From assembly GCA_019400425.1 (NCBI GenBank), contig JAFREE010000085.1, forward strand, positions 1 to 64,000: DNA of 64,000 nt. Reading direction: 5' to 3'. Under the pieces are notes generated by a model. That model was not told the origin of the DNA. It worked only from the letters and a program-made list of their open reading frames with translations, and searched no databases. Position numbers and translations under genes: made by a program. The DNA comes from Hymenochaete sp. R1. Its lineage: Eukaryota > Basidiomycota > Agaricomycetes > Hymenochaetales > Hymenochaetaceae. This document shows positions 43,944-55,474 of this stretch, in pieces. Every line of letters starts with the position of its first letter. Position 1 is the first letter of the stretch.

Positions 43944-45519
43944 ATGGCGCAAAGCTCGAGCCCCGAAGAAATCGCTAAGGGTGCGAAGGCGGCTTTTGAA
44001 GCATCGCAGCTCATCGATGCCTCCGAGAGGACCAGGGTACTGTCTCTCATAAAAGACGAGTTAGAGATCTTGAAGGATAAAATCAGAACGGCAAACGTTG
44101 AGGACATGCAGGTGCACACAATCTCACTTTTTAATGAATCCATCTCTTTCCGAAGTCCCGGCTGACGCGCATTTACCCACCTGCAGTCAGCTCAAACAGA
44201 AGTCGAAGCAGGCCGCCTATCTGCCTCGCTGGTGAGGCGCCTTGACCTCTTCAAGGGAGATAAGTGGGACTCAATGCTACAAGGGATCCTTGACGTCGCG
44301 AACTTGCCGGATCCAAACGGCAAAGTCTCGTATACCTCAAAACTCGATGAAGGACTGGAATTGTATCGTATTTCGTGTCCCATCGGAGTGCTGCTTGTGA
44401 TATTCGAGGCGAGACCGGAGGTCGTGGTGAACATTGCCGCTTTGGCCATCAAGTCGGGTGAGTGTGGATGGCTTTTGGAGCACTTGTGTCCTTTTCGTTG
44501 CCCGCTCAGACGCGATATTTCGCCCCAGGGAATGCTGCAATCCTGAAGGGCGGAAAAGAGTCGAATAAAACTACGGCACTTCTTTCGCAAGCCATTCGAG
44601 CTGCCCTTTCAAAATCCTCGATCCCGGAAGATTACATCCAAACCATCCAAACGCGAGACGAAGTCTCATCGCTCCTTTCACTTGACAGATATATCGACCT
44701 CGTCATCCCGAGAGGCAGCAACGCACTTGTACGCAACATCCAGAATAACACCAGGATACCCGTCATGGGCCATGCGGATGGATTGTGCTCTGTTTATCTC
44801 GACGAAAGTGCGGATGAGACAAAGGCGATCAGGATCACGGTCGAGTCGAAGGTGAGTGTATGTGGTCGGTTTGGAGTTTGGGCTTGTTTGAATGATACCT
44901 GGTCTCATAGATCGATTACCCTGCTGCATGCAATGCTGCAGAGACGTTACTCGTCCACGAGTCGCTCCTAAATACACTATGGCCCAAAGTCGCACAAAAC
45001 CTCCTCGAAGCCGGTGTACAACTACAATGCGACCCACCGACTCTTTCAGCCCTTAACGCGTCTTCACTTCCCTCCTTCCCACACCTAATCAAACCATCCA
45101 CACCTACCTCCTACACAACCGAACACCTCTCATTCACTCTCTCCGTCCTCTCTGTCACATCCCTCTCCGCCGCCATCTCCCACATCAACGCGCACTCCTC
45201 ACACCACACCGATACCATTGTCACCGAGTCTCCCGCCTCTGCGTCCCAATTCGTTCGCGGAGTCGACTCGGCGGGAACTTTCGTAAATGCTTCGACGAGA
45301 TTTGCTGATGGGTTCCGGTATGGGTTTGGGACAGAGGTTGGGATCAGTACGGGGAGGATACATGCTAGAGGCCCAGTTGGGCTGGAAGGCCTGGTTACGT
45401 ATAAATACGTTGTCAGGAGTACGGGGGAAAGGGGACATATTGTTGGGGAGTTTGGGAGTGGAGAAGGGAAGAAAAGGTATCTGCATACTCGATTTGAGGC
45501 TGAAAGGTTACCGTTTTAA
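43944..45519 (+). CDS. PRO2: Gamma-glutamyl phosphate reductase (proline biosynthesis)
   Basis: Exons 43944-44111, 44187-44457, 44529-44851, 44911-45519; 456 aa. It reduces gamma-glutamyl phosphate to glutamate-5-semialdehyde with NADPH, the second step of proline synthesis, in the cytosol. Recognised segments: [35 protein letters not shown] (cofactor-binding region), IDLVIPRGSNALVRNIQ, IPVMGHADGLCSVYLD and DYPAACNAAETLLVH, whose Cys (near residue 261) is the expected catalytic thiol. Then RFADGFRYGFGTEVGISTGRIHARGPVGLEGL, a family hallmark. Size matches the family. The 3' end lies 120 bp from the convergent NASP-like gene. Confidence 0.95.
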
Positions 45520-45639
45520 TTACTTGTACGGGAAAACATAAGGAGTCAACAAAAGTATCCAGTGACATTGATATGTGATAATTTACTAGATCCGAAGCCA
45601 ATAAAAAGCAACGTATTTTCAAGAATGAATGAATGTTCT

Positions 45640-47239
45640 TCAGGATATGCTGTCAGCTTCAACCTTTGCTTTCTTCGTTTCACTGGACACCTCATCTTCT
45701 GCCTTTCTTTTTCCGTTCATTTCATTGGCTTTCGGCTTCTTTTTCTTGACCATGCCCGTCAAATCGTTGACTACCGCCGACTCTCGAGCTTTGGCGGCGC
45801 CCACGCCCAATTCTTTGTCCAACGCTTTTTGCGCAAGCTCGTGCGCATTCAACTTCTCTTCAGCACCGGTCGGTGTCGTCTTCATCTCTTCAATCTAAAG
45901 AGAAAGTCTTAATCTTTAACAGATGTCGGAGTCACAACAAAGTAACTCACCCGTAACGCAAGGTCCTCTTTCAAGCCCTCCAAATCCTTGATCTCAGCCT
46001 CAATCTGTGCTGTCGTCATGTTCTGAACGAGTTCTTTGGGGGCCAATAAAGGAGCAGTTGCTTTTCCTTTTCCTTTCGCGTCTACCTTCGTTGTCTCCGG
46101 TAACGGTGGCATTTGCCCGTCACGAGCATTTCGTAGTTCCGCTATGCGAGCGTCGACGCTATCAAGCGCTTTCTCGGCATGATGAATTGCTTGCGCAAGT
46201 CGACCTGACGTGAGGTCCAGGACAATGCTTAATTTATAATGGGCTTCCGCAAGCTGACGGGAGGAAAGCGGGAGGAGTGCTTGCTTAATTTTGAGAGCGG
46301 ACTCGAAGTCGCCGATTGCGAGGTCAATTTTCTCTGTGAGATCAATAACAATGAGATCCAACAACAGTACTCCGGGTTCCATCACACTTACCTGTCTCCA
46401 ATGACACGTCGCCCAACGCGACATACGTCTCGGCTAGCTTCAATTTAATCTCGTCGCTCTCGTCTTGCCTACGTTCAAACGAGATTCTAGCAAGATCCAG
46501 AACCTCCCAAGCAGCATTGAAATCATCCTCGGGTTCTCCGTCTTCCTCCTCGCCTTCCTCTTCCTCTTCATCCTTTTCCTCTTCGTCAACTGCCACTGTT
46601 GCTGCAGCGAACAAGTTGACAGCTGGATCGGCACCACTACCAGCTTGTTCTTCTTCCTCGTCTTCCTCCTCGGCATCGCCAGAGAAAGAGATGAAAGGTT
46701 TTGAGCCGTTTGATGCACCAGCTGAGGACGAGGAAATATAGTCAAACTATAGTCATTCGAAAGTCTGCGCGAAGGCTCACCATTTTCTTCCTCGTCCTTC
46801 AGCAGTGATCCTTCAGCTTGTTCCTTACCCAGGACCGCCGACTGGGAAATAGCATTCTCGAGTAATGCCTTACCATACTTGAAGTAGAGGTCAGCGGTTT
46901 CGTCAGCCTGATCGCCATATTTTTCCACACTGTGCAAAGAGGAGCAGTGCGCGTGAGTCGATTGGAGCTCCGGACAAGCAAAGTTTTGGATCGTATGGGA
47001 CTCACGCGAGCTCTAGAGCAATAGCATAATGTTCGACAGACTCCTCGAATTTTCTGAGCGCGAAAGCGCGTTCCGCCTTTGCTACGCTGTCCTCGATGGT
47101 TGGTTCAGGCTCAGGTTCAGCTGGGCCAGCCTCGAGCTTTGTTGGGACGTCTTCTGGGTTGGGCGTGGAGTTCGAGTTTCTGGAGATAGTTTGAGCAATA
47201 CGAACTTCGAAAGTAGCATTTAAATACGCACTCAGACAT
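45640..47239 (-). CDS. NASP/SIM3-type histone chaperone (SHNi-TPR)
   Basis: Exons: 47239-47232, 47179-47006, 46929-46781, 46721-46392, 46333-45951, 45894-45640; 432 aa. The first exon is only 8 nt (ATG plus five bases). Such proteins bind H3/CENP-A-H4 and escort them to chromatin. Tetratricopeptide-like helices are visible at FEESVEHYAIALELAVEKYGD, ADLYFKYGKALLENAI, AAWEVLDLARISFERR and LAIGDFESALKIKQALL. A long acidic E/D segment interrupts the second TPR, the diagnostic NASP arrangement. The tail is basic and lysine-rich (VKKKKPKANEMNGKRKAED), consistent with nuclear import. Closest named relatives are S. pombe Sim3 and yeast Hif1. Confidence 0.88.
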
Positions 47240-47416
47240 GGTGGTTAAGAGGTAAAGTCGAAGCGGAGCGAATGTGGTCGTTGAAAGACGCGTTTCGACG
47301 CGTTCACGACTCGACCCTTCCCACGGTGACATTCATGGTTTGCCCGAGAAAATCGGACAGCCGTCCTTCTCTTTCACCGTCATGGCGCTCATGGCGCTTT
47401 TTGCCAGTCCAAAATT

Positions 47417-48291
47417 ATGACACTATCGACGCTGCTACGTGGTAGAAACTGCTTCACATCTGTGGTGAGTTATTTGCGAGCTTCGTCACCAATAACTCAT
47501 ACGACTTAAAGCTACCGTTCTAGTTTATATCTCTGTGGAAAGTCCCCAAGATGACGAACATACCCTCTCCTATTTGTCATGGAATATCCGAGGTGGATTC
47601 TGCGCAGATCGAACGAAATCGTATCAACGAATTTTTCGCAGAATGCCCCTCTACAGACATCACCAATCTCCATCTTAGCCCTTCCCAGCTCCATATCGCA
47701 AAAGGATTTGCATTTACTGTCGGATCCGCATTGGGCCAAGACGCTCCGACCGACGTTGAATGCCTCGAAGCGTTCTGTGTTCCTAACAAAGTAGGTCTGA
47801 CTGCCGGAGCAAGGGCATGGTCGAAACATTTCCACAGATCCAAAACAGAAGCTGGTGTTAGTTCAAAAAGCACAAGGAATACTACTACCAGTGAACTTAT
47901 CCAGAGGTCGTGTTCAAGTTCAGACGATCAAAAATCTTTGATTTCTCCTGGCGGGTATTGGGGATTCCCCAAAGGCCCTGTTTCTGTAATCAACGCGAAC
48001 GCTCTTGTCCTGTTCGATAAAGTAATGCGCTCCGCGACATGGAGAAACCTACACTGGCTTCCTCACAAGATACTTGTATACGAGGTTAGGGCGAAAGAGG
48101 GGTACGGACTAAGATGGTCTCGGAAAATGGCGTCGAACGCAGGAGGTATTGACGTTAAGGATGAATATGATGAGAAGTTTCCGGACTCGGAGGGGAAGCG
48201 AGATGTACCTAGCGCAGAAGAACGTTGGATCTTTCGCGGCTTTGTCGAACCCATGATGGAGAACGGGCACGAAATAGGCTGGAGACACTGA
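47417..48291 (+). CDS. Conserved basidiomycete protein of unknown function, possible mitochondrial presequence
   Basis: Exons 47417-47464 and 47524-48291; 271 aa. The long exon is open from an ATG at 47551, but an upstream 48-nt exon joins in frame through a good GTGAGT...TAG intron (60 nt) and adds MTLSTLLRGRNCFTSV, an arginine-containing, acid-free, amphipathic-looking start typical of mitochondrial presequences. The body has segments I believe conserved among Agaricomycetes: GARAWSKHFHRS, GYWGFPKGPVSVINANAL, TWRNLHWLPHKILVYEVRA, EGYGLRWS and a very conserved end, WIFRGFVEPMMENGHE. I do not know the function. It diverges from the NASP-like gene with only 177 bp between starts. The alternative start at 47551 would give a 246-aa cytosolic form. 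Confidence 0.7.
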
Positions 48292-48515
48292 TACCGAATC
48301 GAACCTGTCAGTTATATAGATTCGAAGGACTCAAGCCTTCCCCGGTGCGCACGAACTATTGTTCCCCCGAAGAAGAATGCGTACAAGCTAATCAAAAGAT
48401 GATACTGTATAGATTCCCTATCGCGAAAACAACAAATAAGATATCCAAAGGAACTCAAATGTACATTTTGTTAGACGCCACTGGAAGCCAGCGAGCCCGC
48501 TCTCAAGAAGACGGC

Positions 48516-50291
48516 TCATTGCACGCATAATAACGGAGGCCTCGCTCCCAACTTATCGAAACTCGTGATGAACATCGGACAAGGCGTTATCTTTGTATGC
48601 GCGAAGCTCCCAGACGCAGCTCGAGGTCTTTCCTTGCTCTCACCTGGCCGTATATTTAGACCTGACGAAGGCGTAGTGTTCGCCGGTGACTCTGGTTTCG
48701 GAACGAGTGGGGACGAGCGCAAAGGGATAGAGTTTTGGCTTTTCGTGCGCATGCGTTGGAAGTTCGGGCGTGTTGAACGTGGGCTTGAGCTAGAGGGGTG
48801 GGGAGGAGTTGATGAAGGGCGAGAAGGGGAATCGAGGCATCCAAGACGAGATGGGGTCTGCGCAAGACTCGTTGAGAGACTGAGACCAAGAACTTGTTTC
48901 ATCGGACTGGGATCCAATTGATCGTCCTCCGCGATCTCGGAAATCTCGTCGAGTTCCTTTGAAGGTGTCGGCGTGAAAGGGACTGGATGGATAGGCTGAA
49001 TGGAAAGGTCGTATGTTGGGATCTCCGTCGCTGCACCAGGCTCAACGACCTTATCCGACGTGCTGTGTTGAGACTCCCGAGTATTCTGCATCTCCCTCGA
49101 GTCATGGTTGTTGATGATGTCGCAAATCAAGTCAATCGGTACCCCAACCATACCCTTAATCCTCTCCCACAATACCTCGCTTCGACATCTCTCCAGCACA
49201 AATACTCTCAGCCCTCTTACCCACTCCCGATCGTCCACCTCCTCACGTCCAACCTGCGTCAACCACGTCAAAAAATCATCGTAAGACCATCGGGACGGAT
49301 GCGCTGCAAGGACTGCGACTGCATTTGGAAAGTAACCAGCATCAGGTTTCGACGTTGAAGGAGTCAGCCCGATAGTCTGCGCCAAAAGCTTCAATGCCCT
49401 GGCATTCTTCCCGTATGATACAAGCTCCTTAACTTCCGCTGGGCGATCAATGAAAGGCAAGAACACGTCTTCACGAAGCTCCGTAAAGGAATTCGACCCC
49501 GCTGAAGGTGATGTGCTGGCCTTAAAAGTCGGATGCGATGATGTTTTCGCGAGTTCGTATATTTGTGACGGGCTAAGAGTCACGACATTCCCACCCGAAA
49601 GACCTTCGCCACCATGTCGAGGGCCGTACGGACCATGTTTCTGCGACCCCGACGGTGAGGCGGGTCCGACAGGCCCATGTCCATGCCCAGCAAACGAAGT
49701 CGATGCAAACGATGCACGTGTTGGGCTTGGACTGCATATTGTCGGACCAGCCAACGGCGGCGAGCCCATTCCAGGCGAACGAGGCGAGCGCGGAGAAGGC
49801 GAGAACGTCGCTGAAGAAAAACAGACCCTCGTCGGACTCTCCAAACCCAACCTCATGTTTCCCCTCCCCTTCGGACTCGAGATACCCCCCACATATCCCT
49901 GGCTATGACCAGAACCATGTCGCGAGTGTTTCCGCTGGCTGCCACAAGGCGTCCCAGGACCGAGATGATCGTTAGTTTGTTCCGGGGTGGGTTTCGGAAC
50001 GCGGACGAGCGTGAGGCGGCTTATGGCGCTTCGCGGTGGGGACGACTTACGCATGCCGAGAGGATCGGGGGCGGAGACGGATCCGCGGCGCGCGTGTAGC
50101 TGGATCCGGCCATGCGAGTGTGAAGGAGGAGGGGTTGAGGAGGGCTCGTGGTGTTGTTGCTGTTGCTCGGCCCTGTGTCCGTGTCCGTGACGAGGTTCGA
50201 GGTGCATGCGAAGGGCGAAGCCTGAATGTGTACGGGTGGGCTTGGGGACGACGAGAGCCGGGGAGGTTATGGTGGTACTTGCGCTGGCCAT
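48516..50291 (-). CDS. Serine/proline-rich protein of unknown function with a conserved helical C-half domain
   Basis: Single uninterrupted frame, 591 aa. The N-terminal 250 residues are low-complexity: HGHGHRAEQQQQHHE, many SP/TP sites (SPSPRSPRSPGMGSPP), consistent with a phosphorylated, disordered region. Residues ~255-410 look folded: FLPFIDRPAEVKELVSYGKN, ALKLLAQTIGLTP, HPSRWSYDDFLTWLTQVGRE and VFVLERCRSEVLWERIKGMVG. The C-terminus is again SP-rich. No named domain is recognised. Its 3' end is 224 bp from the convergent gene ending at 48291. Proline-directed kinases are plausible regulators, inferred only from SP/TP density. Confidence 0.65.
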   Translation of the reverse strand: MASASTTITSPALVVPKPTRTHSGFALRMHLEPRHGHGHRAEQQQQHHEPSSTPPPSHSHGRIQLHARRGSVSAPDPLGMRKSSPPRSAISRLTLVRVPKPTPEQTNDHLGPGTPCGSQRKHSRHGSGHSQGYVGGISSPKGRGNMRLGLESPTRVCFSSATFSPSPRSPRSPGMGSPPLAGPTICSPSPTRASFASTSFAGHGHGPVGPASPSGSQKHGPYGPRHGGEGLSGGNVVTLSPSQIYELAKTSSHPTFKASTSPSAGSNSFTELREDVFLPFIDRPAEVKELVSYGKNARALKLLAQTIGLTPSTSKPDAGYFPNAVAVLAAHPSRWSYDDFLTWLTQVGREEVDDREWVRGLRVFVLERCRSEVLWERIKGMVGVPIDLICDIINNHDSREMQNTRESQHSTSDKVVEPGAATEIPTYDLSIQPIHPVPFTPTPSKELDEISEIAEDDQLDPSPMKQVLGLSLSTSLAQTPSRLGCLDSPSRPSSTPPHPSSSSPRSTRPNFQRMRTKSQNSIPLRSSPLVPKPESPANTTPSSGLNIRPGESKERPRAASGSFAHTKITPCPMFITSFDKLGARPPLLCVQ

Positions 50292-50917
50292 TTTGGTTTC
50301 GAGTACGAGATGGGATGAAGCTTTAGCTGGAGGTTTCGAGGAGTTATGCTGTATGCAGGTCGGGGTACTTAAAGTTCAGCACGTAACGGATCGCCCGAAC
50401 AAAGGAAGGAAGAAAGATTCCAAGGAGAGGAAACCTTCCAAGAATCCCGAGACGAGGTGTGGAGGGTCTGTCCGTATTTATACCGCCCAGGGTGCTTGTC
50501 TTAAGAAGACTCGTGTCTCGTGGCAACAAGGCCATGAGACCAAATTGACAGCCCGACTCCCGAGCGAGGGCAACGTAGCTGTAATGTAATGTGATGCTGT
50601 GATCTGCAGCTACATGCAGGATGCGTCCGGCTGTGCTGCGGGGCAGGAGATGCGGAGATAGGTCATCGGATCTGGGGTTGTCTGATAGCTTTGCTTTGCT
50701 CGTCTGAAGACGTAGGAGGCGTCGATGAGGCGCCTGAAACTCAGACTCAGACTGAGACAATCCCGGCGGAAAAGCTCAGAGGGTCTAGAACAGAACAGCA
50801 AACTAATCCAGTGGCGCGATGCCAACACATTGGTACTATTGAGAGTTCCAAGCGTTGCCTTTTTCTCATCCCCATCAGAATCACAGGGAAGAAAGAAGGT
50901 TGCATAAAATACAAATT

Positions 50918-50944
50918 GTAACTCAAACTTGAAGTTTGTGTTAC
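50918..50944. repeat. Near-perfect inverted repeat around AACTTGAAGTT
   Basis: 13-bp arms (50918-50930 and 50932-50944) match at 12 positions with a 1-nt spacer. The core AAACTTGAAGTTT is shared with a copy near 51484-51494. Confidence 0.75.
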
Positions 50945-51419
50945 GTCTCTAGACGCTCTCAAAGCCGTAACAGTAGCAGTTGCCTCGTTTTGCGTAGCTC
51001 CAAAGAGCGTTCTTGAGTAATATTGGACGCATGTACTTTTGAGGTCTTTTTCGGATGGGACTTCTGAAAGCGTGTTCTTACGTCTCCGAAGCGCAGGGTG
51101 CTGCGCGTCCAATTCAGAGGATGTTGATAGCTAGTGAGAAGCCTTTGAAAAGAGGCGTGCGCGGGACGGTTCGGAAGGAGCTTGAGATCATTGCTTCGGG
51201 CCGGACTAATCAGACACTCAGGTTACATTTAAAACTGGTACTCGAGGACGCACGTTGCCAGTTGTTTGGGTTATCGTGGTCGGACTCGGAGGATGGAAAG
51301 AGGGCCAAAGTTCAAGTTAAAGTGCGTAACGAAAACGAAAACGATTTGGAAGACTTTGTTGGTAAATTCAGACGCACAGGACTCGAATTCGATTACTTGG
51401 ATCCAGGTTAAACAGTGGC

Positions 51420-51448
51420 GATTTCAAGTTGAGGGACAACTTGAAATC
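51420..51448. repeat. Perfect 12-bp inverted repeat
   Basis: GATTTCAAGTTG at 51420-51431 and its exact complement at 51437-51448, separated by AGGGA. Related in sequence to the palindrome at 50918. Confidence 0.85.
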
Positions 51449-51674
51449 CGACAGAGAATAGGATATTTACTAGTGAAGGTGAAAACTTGAAGTTGGGCAT
51501 ATGGGGGATTCGGGAGTTGTTTCAAAGAAAAGATAGAAAAGAAAGCGCCGGGAAGGTTAGCTAAGGAAAAGGTAAGAAAAACAAATCGTTTCGAAAACAT
51601 CAAATCCATTCGTGAGTTTCATCCACATTCATTATCGACTTCACACAGCGGGTCCGTGACCTCAAGCCTTAGCC

Positions 51675-53148
51675 TCAAAACGCAGTCGCTTCCCCGCCAT
51701 ATCTCGTCGGAAGCTGAGATTTGTCGACGATCGGGAGGAGCTCCTTGCCTATCGCGTTCGGCCCGCTGCCGACGACGCTCATTTTTGCTAGTGTTTGCGT
51801 AGAGAGGAAGGGTTTGAAGAGCCTGCGATGATCATACCAGGTTGATTAGAAGCCCCTTTCTGGAACGTACGAACTTGAAGAAACTTACCAGAAAATCCAA
51901 CTGAAGATGCTCGGGACGTTTACGAAGAATTTCCTTGACTGGACATAATAATTAGAACAATCAGAATTCAACTTCTCAGTGTGAAAAGACAAGTAAATGG
52001 ATACTTACGAGGAACTCCGGGTAGTAGCCCTGGAAGATAGCTGTCGCTTCCTTGGCCGCCCTCTTGCTATTTGCATCACGGCTCGTCATACCAACTCCTT
52101 CGTAGTCTAAGTCGGTGGCGGAAACGTCACAAATCGGTAGGGAAACAAGGCAGAATAAATGAAGTTCTCACCATGCACTTGCACCATCTGGTCTACGGTC
52201 TCAAAGTCTAGCAACGCAATGGATCTCTCCATGAACATCACCCGCCACCTTCAAAATTGTGTAAGTGTCTTACGAAATACGTTACACCCGAATTTATAAG
52301 GGTAAAACAAGAAAACGAACCTGATGAAGCGGTCGACATCACTGAAGATGGCTTTCAAATTCTGGCCTCCGCCGTAGAGATTATATCTACAACATAGTTA
52401 TAAAAATTTGTAAGTGCAAAGTTAATTCAAACAGCAGTAGTTACGCACGTTACGGGGCGATTTTCCTTGTCCACTCCGTGATTATGCGCCAGCCCCCCAA
52501 ATACGTCCTGAGGGAACTCCTCATTCTTAAGCTCGTCCACCTTGAAGTCAATGCGCCATTTGAGGGTATTGATGAGCATCGTCTTGGCGTCTGCGACGTT
52601 CAAGTTTCTTCGAATAGCACGAGGAGGCGAGTACGAACCCGAGTTCGGCACATATATTATTTAGTCGAGTTTATATTTTAACACAAGAGGAGGGGCATAC
52701 CTGGCGCGAAGGAACTTCATGAGCGCGACACTTGCTTTTGCATCGGGCGTACCACTGGCACTCGGATCGATCTGGATGTGCCAAAGCTGAATAACGGTCG
52801 GCTTTTCGGGCTTGTCTTTGTAAACTTCCTCCACGACGCTCGGTATCTGGGACTGATAGAGCAGAATGCAACGAATAAAGAAATGGAACAAATCGAAAAA
52901 AGGAGGCGTTTTTTTTCACGTCAGACTTTTCGTGTACTTTTATATCACAAGCTCGTACTCACCCTAAACTCTTTCAAAGCCTTCCATTCGTCCTCTGTGA
53001 ACTTCTTCGTCAATGCATTCTGCGGTTCTTCAATTTGGGTAGTCTCAGCAGTAGGTGCCTCCTTGGTCTCAGTAGTGCTATCAGCTACAGGAGCTGGCGC
53101 GGTATCTGCACTGGGTACAGGTACTTCTGCTGGCGCTGGTTCAGACAT
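51675..53148 (-). CDS. SFH5: SFH5-like phosphatidylinositol transfer protein (CRAL-TRIO)
   Basis: Exons: 53148-52963, 52852-52701, 52607-52449, 52386-52321, 52248-52172, 52106-52009, 51938-51889, 51822-51675; 311 aa. Sec14-family proteins move phosphatidylinositol between membranes; Sfh5 acts at ER, plasma-membrane and peripheral sites. After an A/P/E-rich N-terminus the CRAL-TRIO N domain reads ALMKFLRARNLNVADAKTMLINTLKWR. The lipid-binding domain reads RPVTYNLYGGGQNL, RWRVMFMERSIALLDFE, VHDYEGVGMTSRD and AIFQGYYPEFL, ending with PSIFSWIFWLFKPFLS and LPTRYGGEA. Introns 2 and 4 end in GAAG; both joins are forced by the conserved protein. The first 60 residues, disordered, are not conserved. 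Confidence 0.88.
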
Positions 53149-53392
53149 GCCGGTCTAAGCTAGGTTGGAGGTCCTCACGATGTGTGGGAAGGTGGAAAAG
53201 AAAGGAAGCAGAAGGAAGAAAACGTACGACTCGGACTGCGCGGCGCAGGCGGCGTCAATTGACTTGAATTGACTTTCGGGCTTATCTTATCTGATGCTTA
53301 TGTGGTAACTTTTGACCGTCGATCCATCTGGCCCTTCGTCGCGCACGCAAACCACACGCGTCTTGCAACGGATAGCTCGAACTCGCACCACC

Positions 53393-55081
53393 ATGTCCGT
53401 CAAGAAGAGGTGAGTCCGTCGATACACCGACCTTGCAGAAGTGAACTCATTCTATTGATTAGCAAACTCGACCTCCTCTTCAGGGTGCGCTACCAAAACC
53501 CGCTTCCACCACCCCCCTTCCCACCAAAACTCCTCAATATCCCAACGAACCCTGCTCGGTATGCGGAACCTGAGTTCGTCTCGTCCCTCGCGAGCGAGAC
53601 GCTCCTGCCTATGGTTGTAGATGCAGAGCTGGGCATGCCGCTTGATTTGAGTTACTATGATTGTTTGTGGGATGATGGGGCGGATGACTCGCGTGCGTTT
53701 CTTCTTTTTGTGCTCTTGTTTATTAATTAATGTATTCAAATCTACATTTGACACAGAAATCAACCCAATTCCGAGCTTGGTGCCTCCCGTGGACCCAGCA
53801 GATGCGTTCATGCTGAGTGACGCGTCCTCACCTGCTACGAATGGGCATTACACCTCAAATGGGCCTTCGGCACCGCAAGTGTCGTGGCTCCGTAAAACGG
53901 AGTATATCAGCAGTTCAGCGAACAAGACTCCGACCCAATCTAACGAAGCGTGCGTATCGTACTCTCTACATCTCATCTTACAATTTTTCCTCCACTGTGC
54001 CGCTGACATCAACCACCTTGCGCCGCGTTCCTCTCTTCAAACAGTCGTCGAGCGGCCGAAGAACCCCCTGCCGTCGACGTCTCCATCCGCGCACAAATCA
54101 AAGACATCGAAGAGACTTTCGCGTACGCCGGCGATAAATTCGACTTGACGAAACTCCGACATCCGTCCAAGCCTGGTATCACCGCCGTAGACTCGTATGA
54201 GATCTTCCCAGACGCGGAGATTTGGGCGAACGCGTACGATTTGTTTAGGTTTGCGGAGAGGCCTGGAGATCGGCCGATGGATGTGAGCTTTTTCCACTTT
54301 TTCTTCTTCATAGTATGCAAGGAGAATGTGATGTTAATAGATGTTTTTCTGTGTGTGCGTGTAGACTGAGGATCCGAGGCTGGAAACAGCTATCCTTCGG
54401 CCAATGGAATCGGATGGCGACCATTTCCTGGCGTATTATCTACCAAAGGAAGATGAAGATGCCCTAGACTTTCTTGAGAAAAGGCGAACGGGTCAGAACA
54501 TGCAGGTGCGCCCCGTTGCCTAGTATAACCAGTATCCTTCTACTTTCTACGGTTCCTAACTTGCTTTATGCCTTGTTGCTTTTTTTTTGACTTTCGACAG
54601 CAAGAGACGGTGTTTTCGTTCGTTCGGGATTACGAGACCGTCAAGATCGAGCAGGATATCGCGAATGAGCTTATACTCGTCATCGATGACGGCAGTGACG
54701 AGGAATTGGGCGGAACGAGGCGGGAGAAGGGGGCTTATTACAAAAACATTGAACGGAAGATCGGGCTCAAGAAGAAACGTGCTAACGTATGTTCTTGTTC
54801 TTTCTTCTTTTCGCTGATACTGATGCGGGGTTTTCTCTTTTTCGCAGCAATGGGACACGTACGCGGATAAATGGGACGCGATCAACTTGTCGCTTGTGCC
54901 TCTGAGTGCAGAGGAAGAGCAGGAGAGGGAGGAGGCGATGGCGGAGATTGTGGATCCCGGTTATGCAGTTGCTAGGCAGGATGCAGACGCAGAGGCGGAT
55001 GCAGATGGGGAGGTGGACGCAGACGGGGATGGGGAGGTGGACACGAAGGATGGTGTTGGGGAAGGCGTGGAGGCGTTTTGA
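53393..55081 (+). CDS. PAF1: PAF1 complex subunit Paf1
   Basis: Exons 53393-53409, 53463-53692, 53757-53949, 54045-54282, 54365-54505, 54601-54786, 54848-55081; 412 aa. Paf1 is a core subunit of the RNA polymerase II-associated elongation complex needed for H2B ubiquitination and H3K4 methylation. Signature segments: KSKLDLLFRVRYQNPLPPPP at the N-terminus, SWLRKTEYIS, IKDIEETFAYA, GITAVDSYEIFPD and TVFSFVRDYETVK. The C-terminal ~70 residues are extremely acidic with DADAEADADGEVDADGDG repeats, as in other Paf1 proteins. The 17-nt first exon encodes MSVKK plus two bases. All introns are GT-AG. Confidence 0.93.
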
Positions 55082-55474
55082 GTTGTTTCCTTTCATTTTC
55101 ATTTTCATTTTCATTTTGTGTGTCGTGGGTGTTATTTCTTATGTGATATATGATTCTATGTTGTGTGCGCTGCTGTGTTTATTTTCTACTAAATTGAATA
55201 ACATAACGATTTGAAGGGATTAATATTGAATCGGCTGTGGCTGATTACGAAGTGACGGCAATAGCAGGCAGGCAAGGACTCCCGAAGTCTGTCCTCAGCT
55301 TTGTTTACCGACGACGACCACCATGTCTCTCCTTTGCTGCTCGTGCTTGTGCTGAATTTCATGGCGAACACCGACTTCTCAACGACGTTCTTGCAGCTTT
55401 TGTTCTGTTTTCTTGATTCCGTTGTGACTCGATTCACCAGTGGTTGAGTCAGAGCTCAGCTCAACTACGCTCAC
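55082..55474. other. Spacer between PAF1 and tRNase Z, with a (CATTTT)4 repeat
   Basis: The repeat at 55094-55117 lies just past the PAF1 stop in its 3' untranslated region. Remaining sequence holds the tRNase Z promoter. No gene seen. Confidence 0.5.

Larger units (their letters stand above)
50292..51674. other. 1.4-kb stretch without a convincing gene
   Basis: Contains the promoter of the gene starting at 50291 and the 3' region of SFH5. The best ORFs (366 nt on the - strand at 50747-51112, 357 nt on the + strand at 51055-51411) resemble nothing. Two near-palindromes are listed separately. Confidence 0.4.

Noticed and set aside
51055..51411. 118-codon ORF upstream of the 50291 gene
   Set aside because: No recognisable similarity, no introns or context support, and overlapping ORFs on the other strand.
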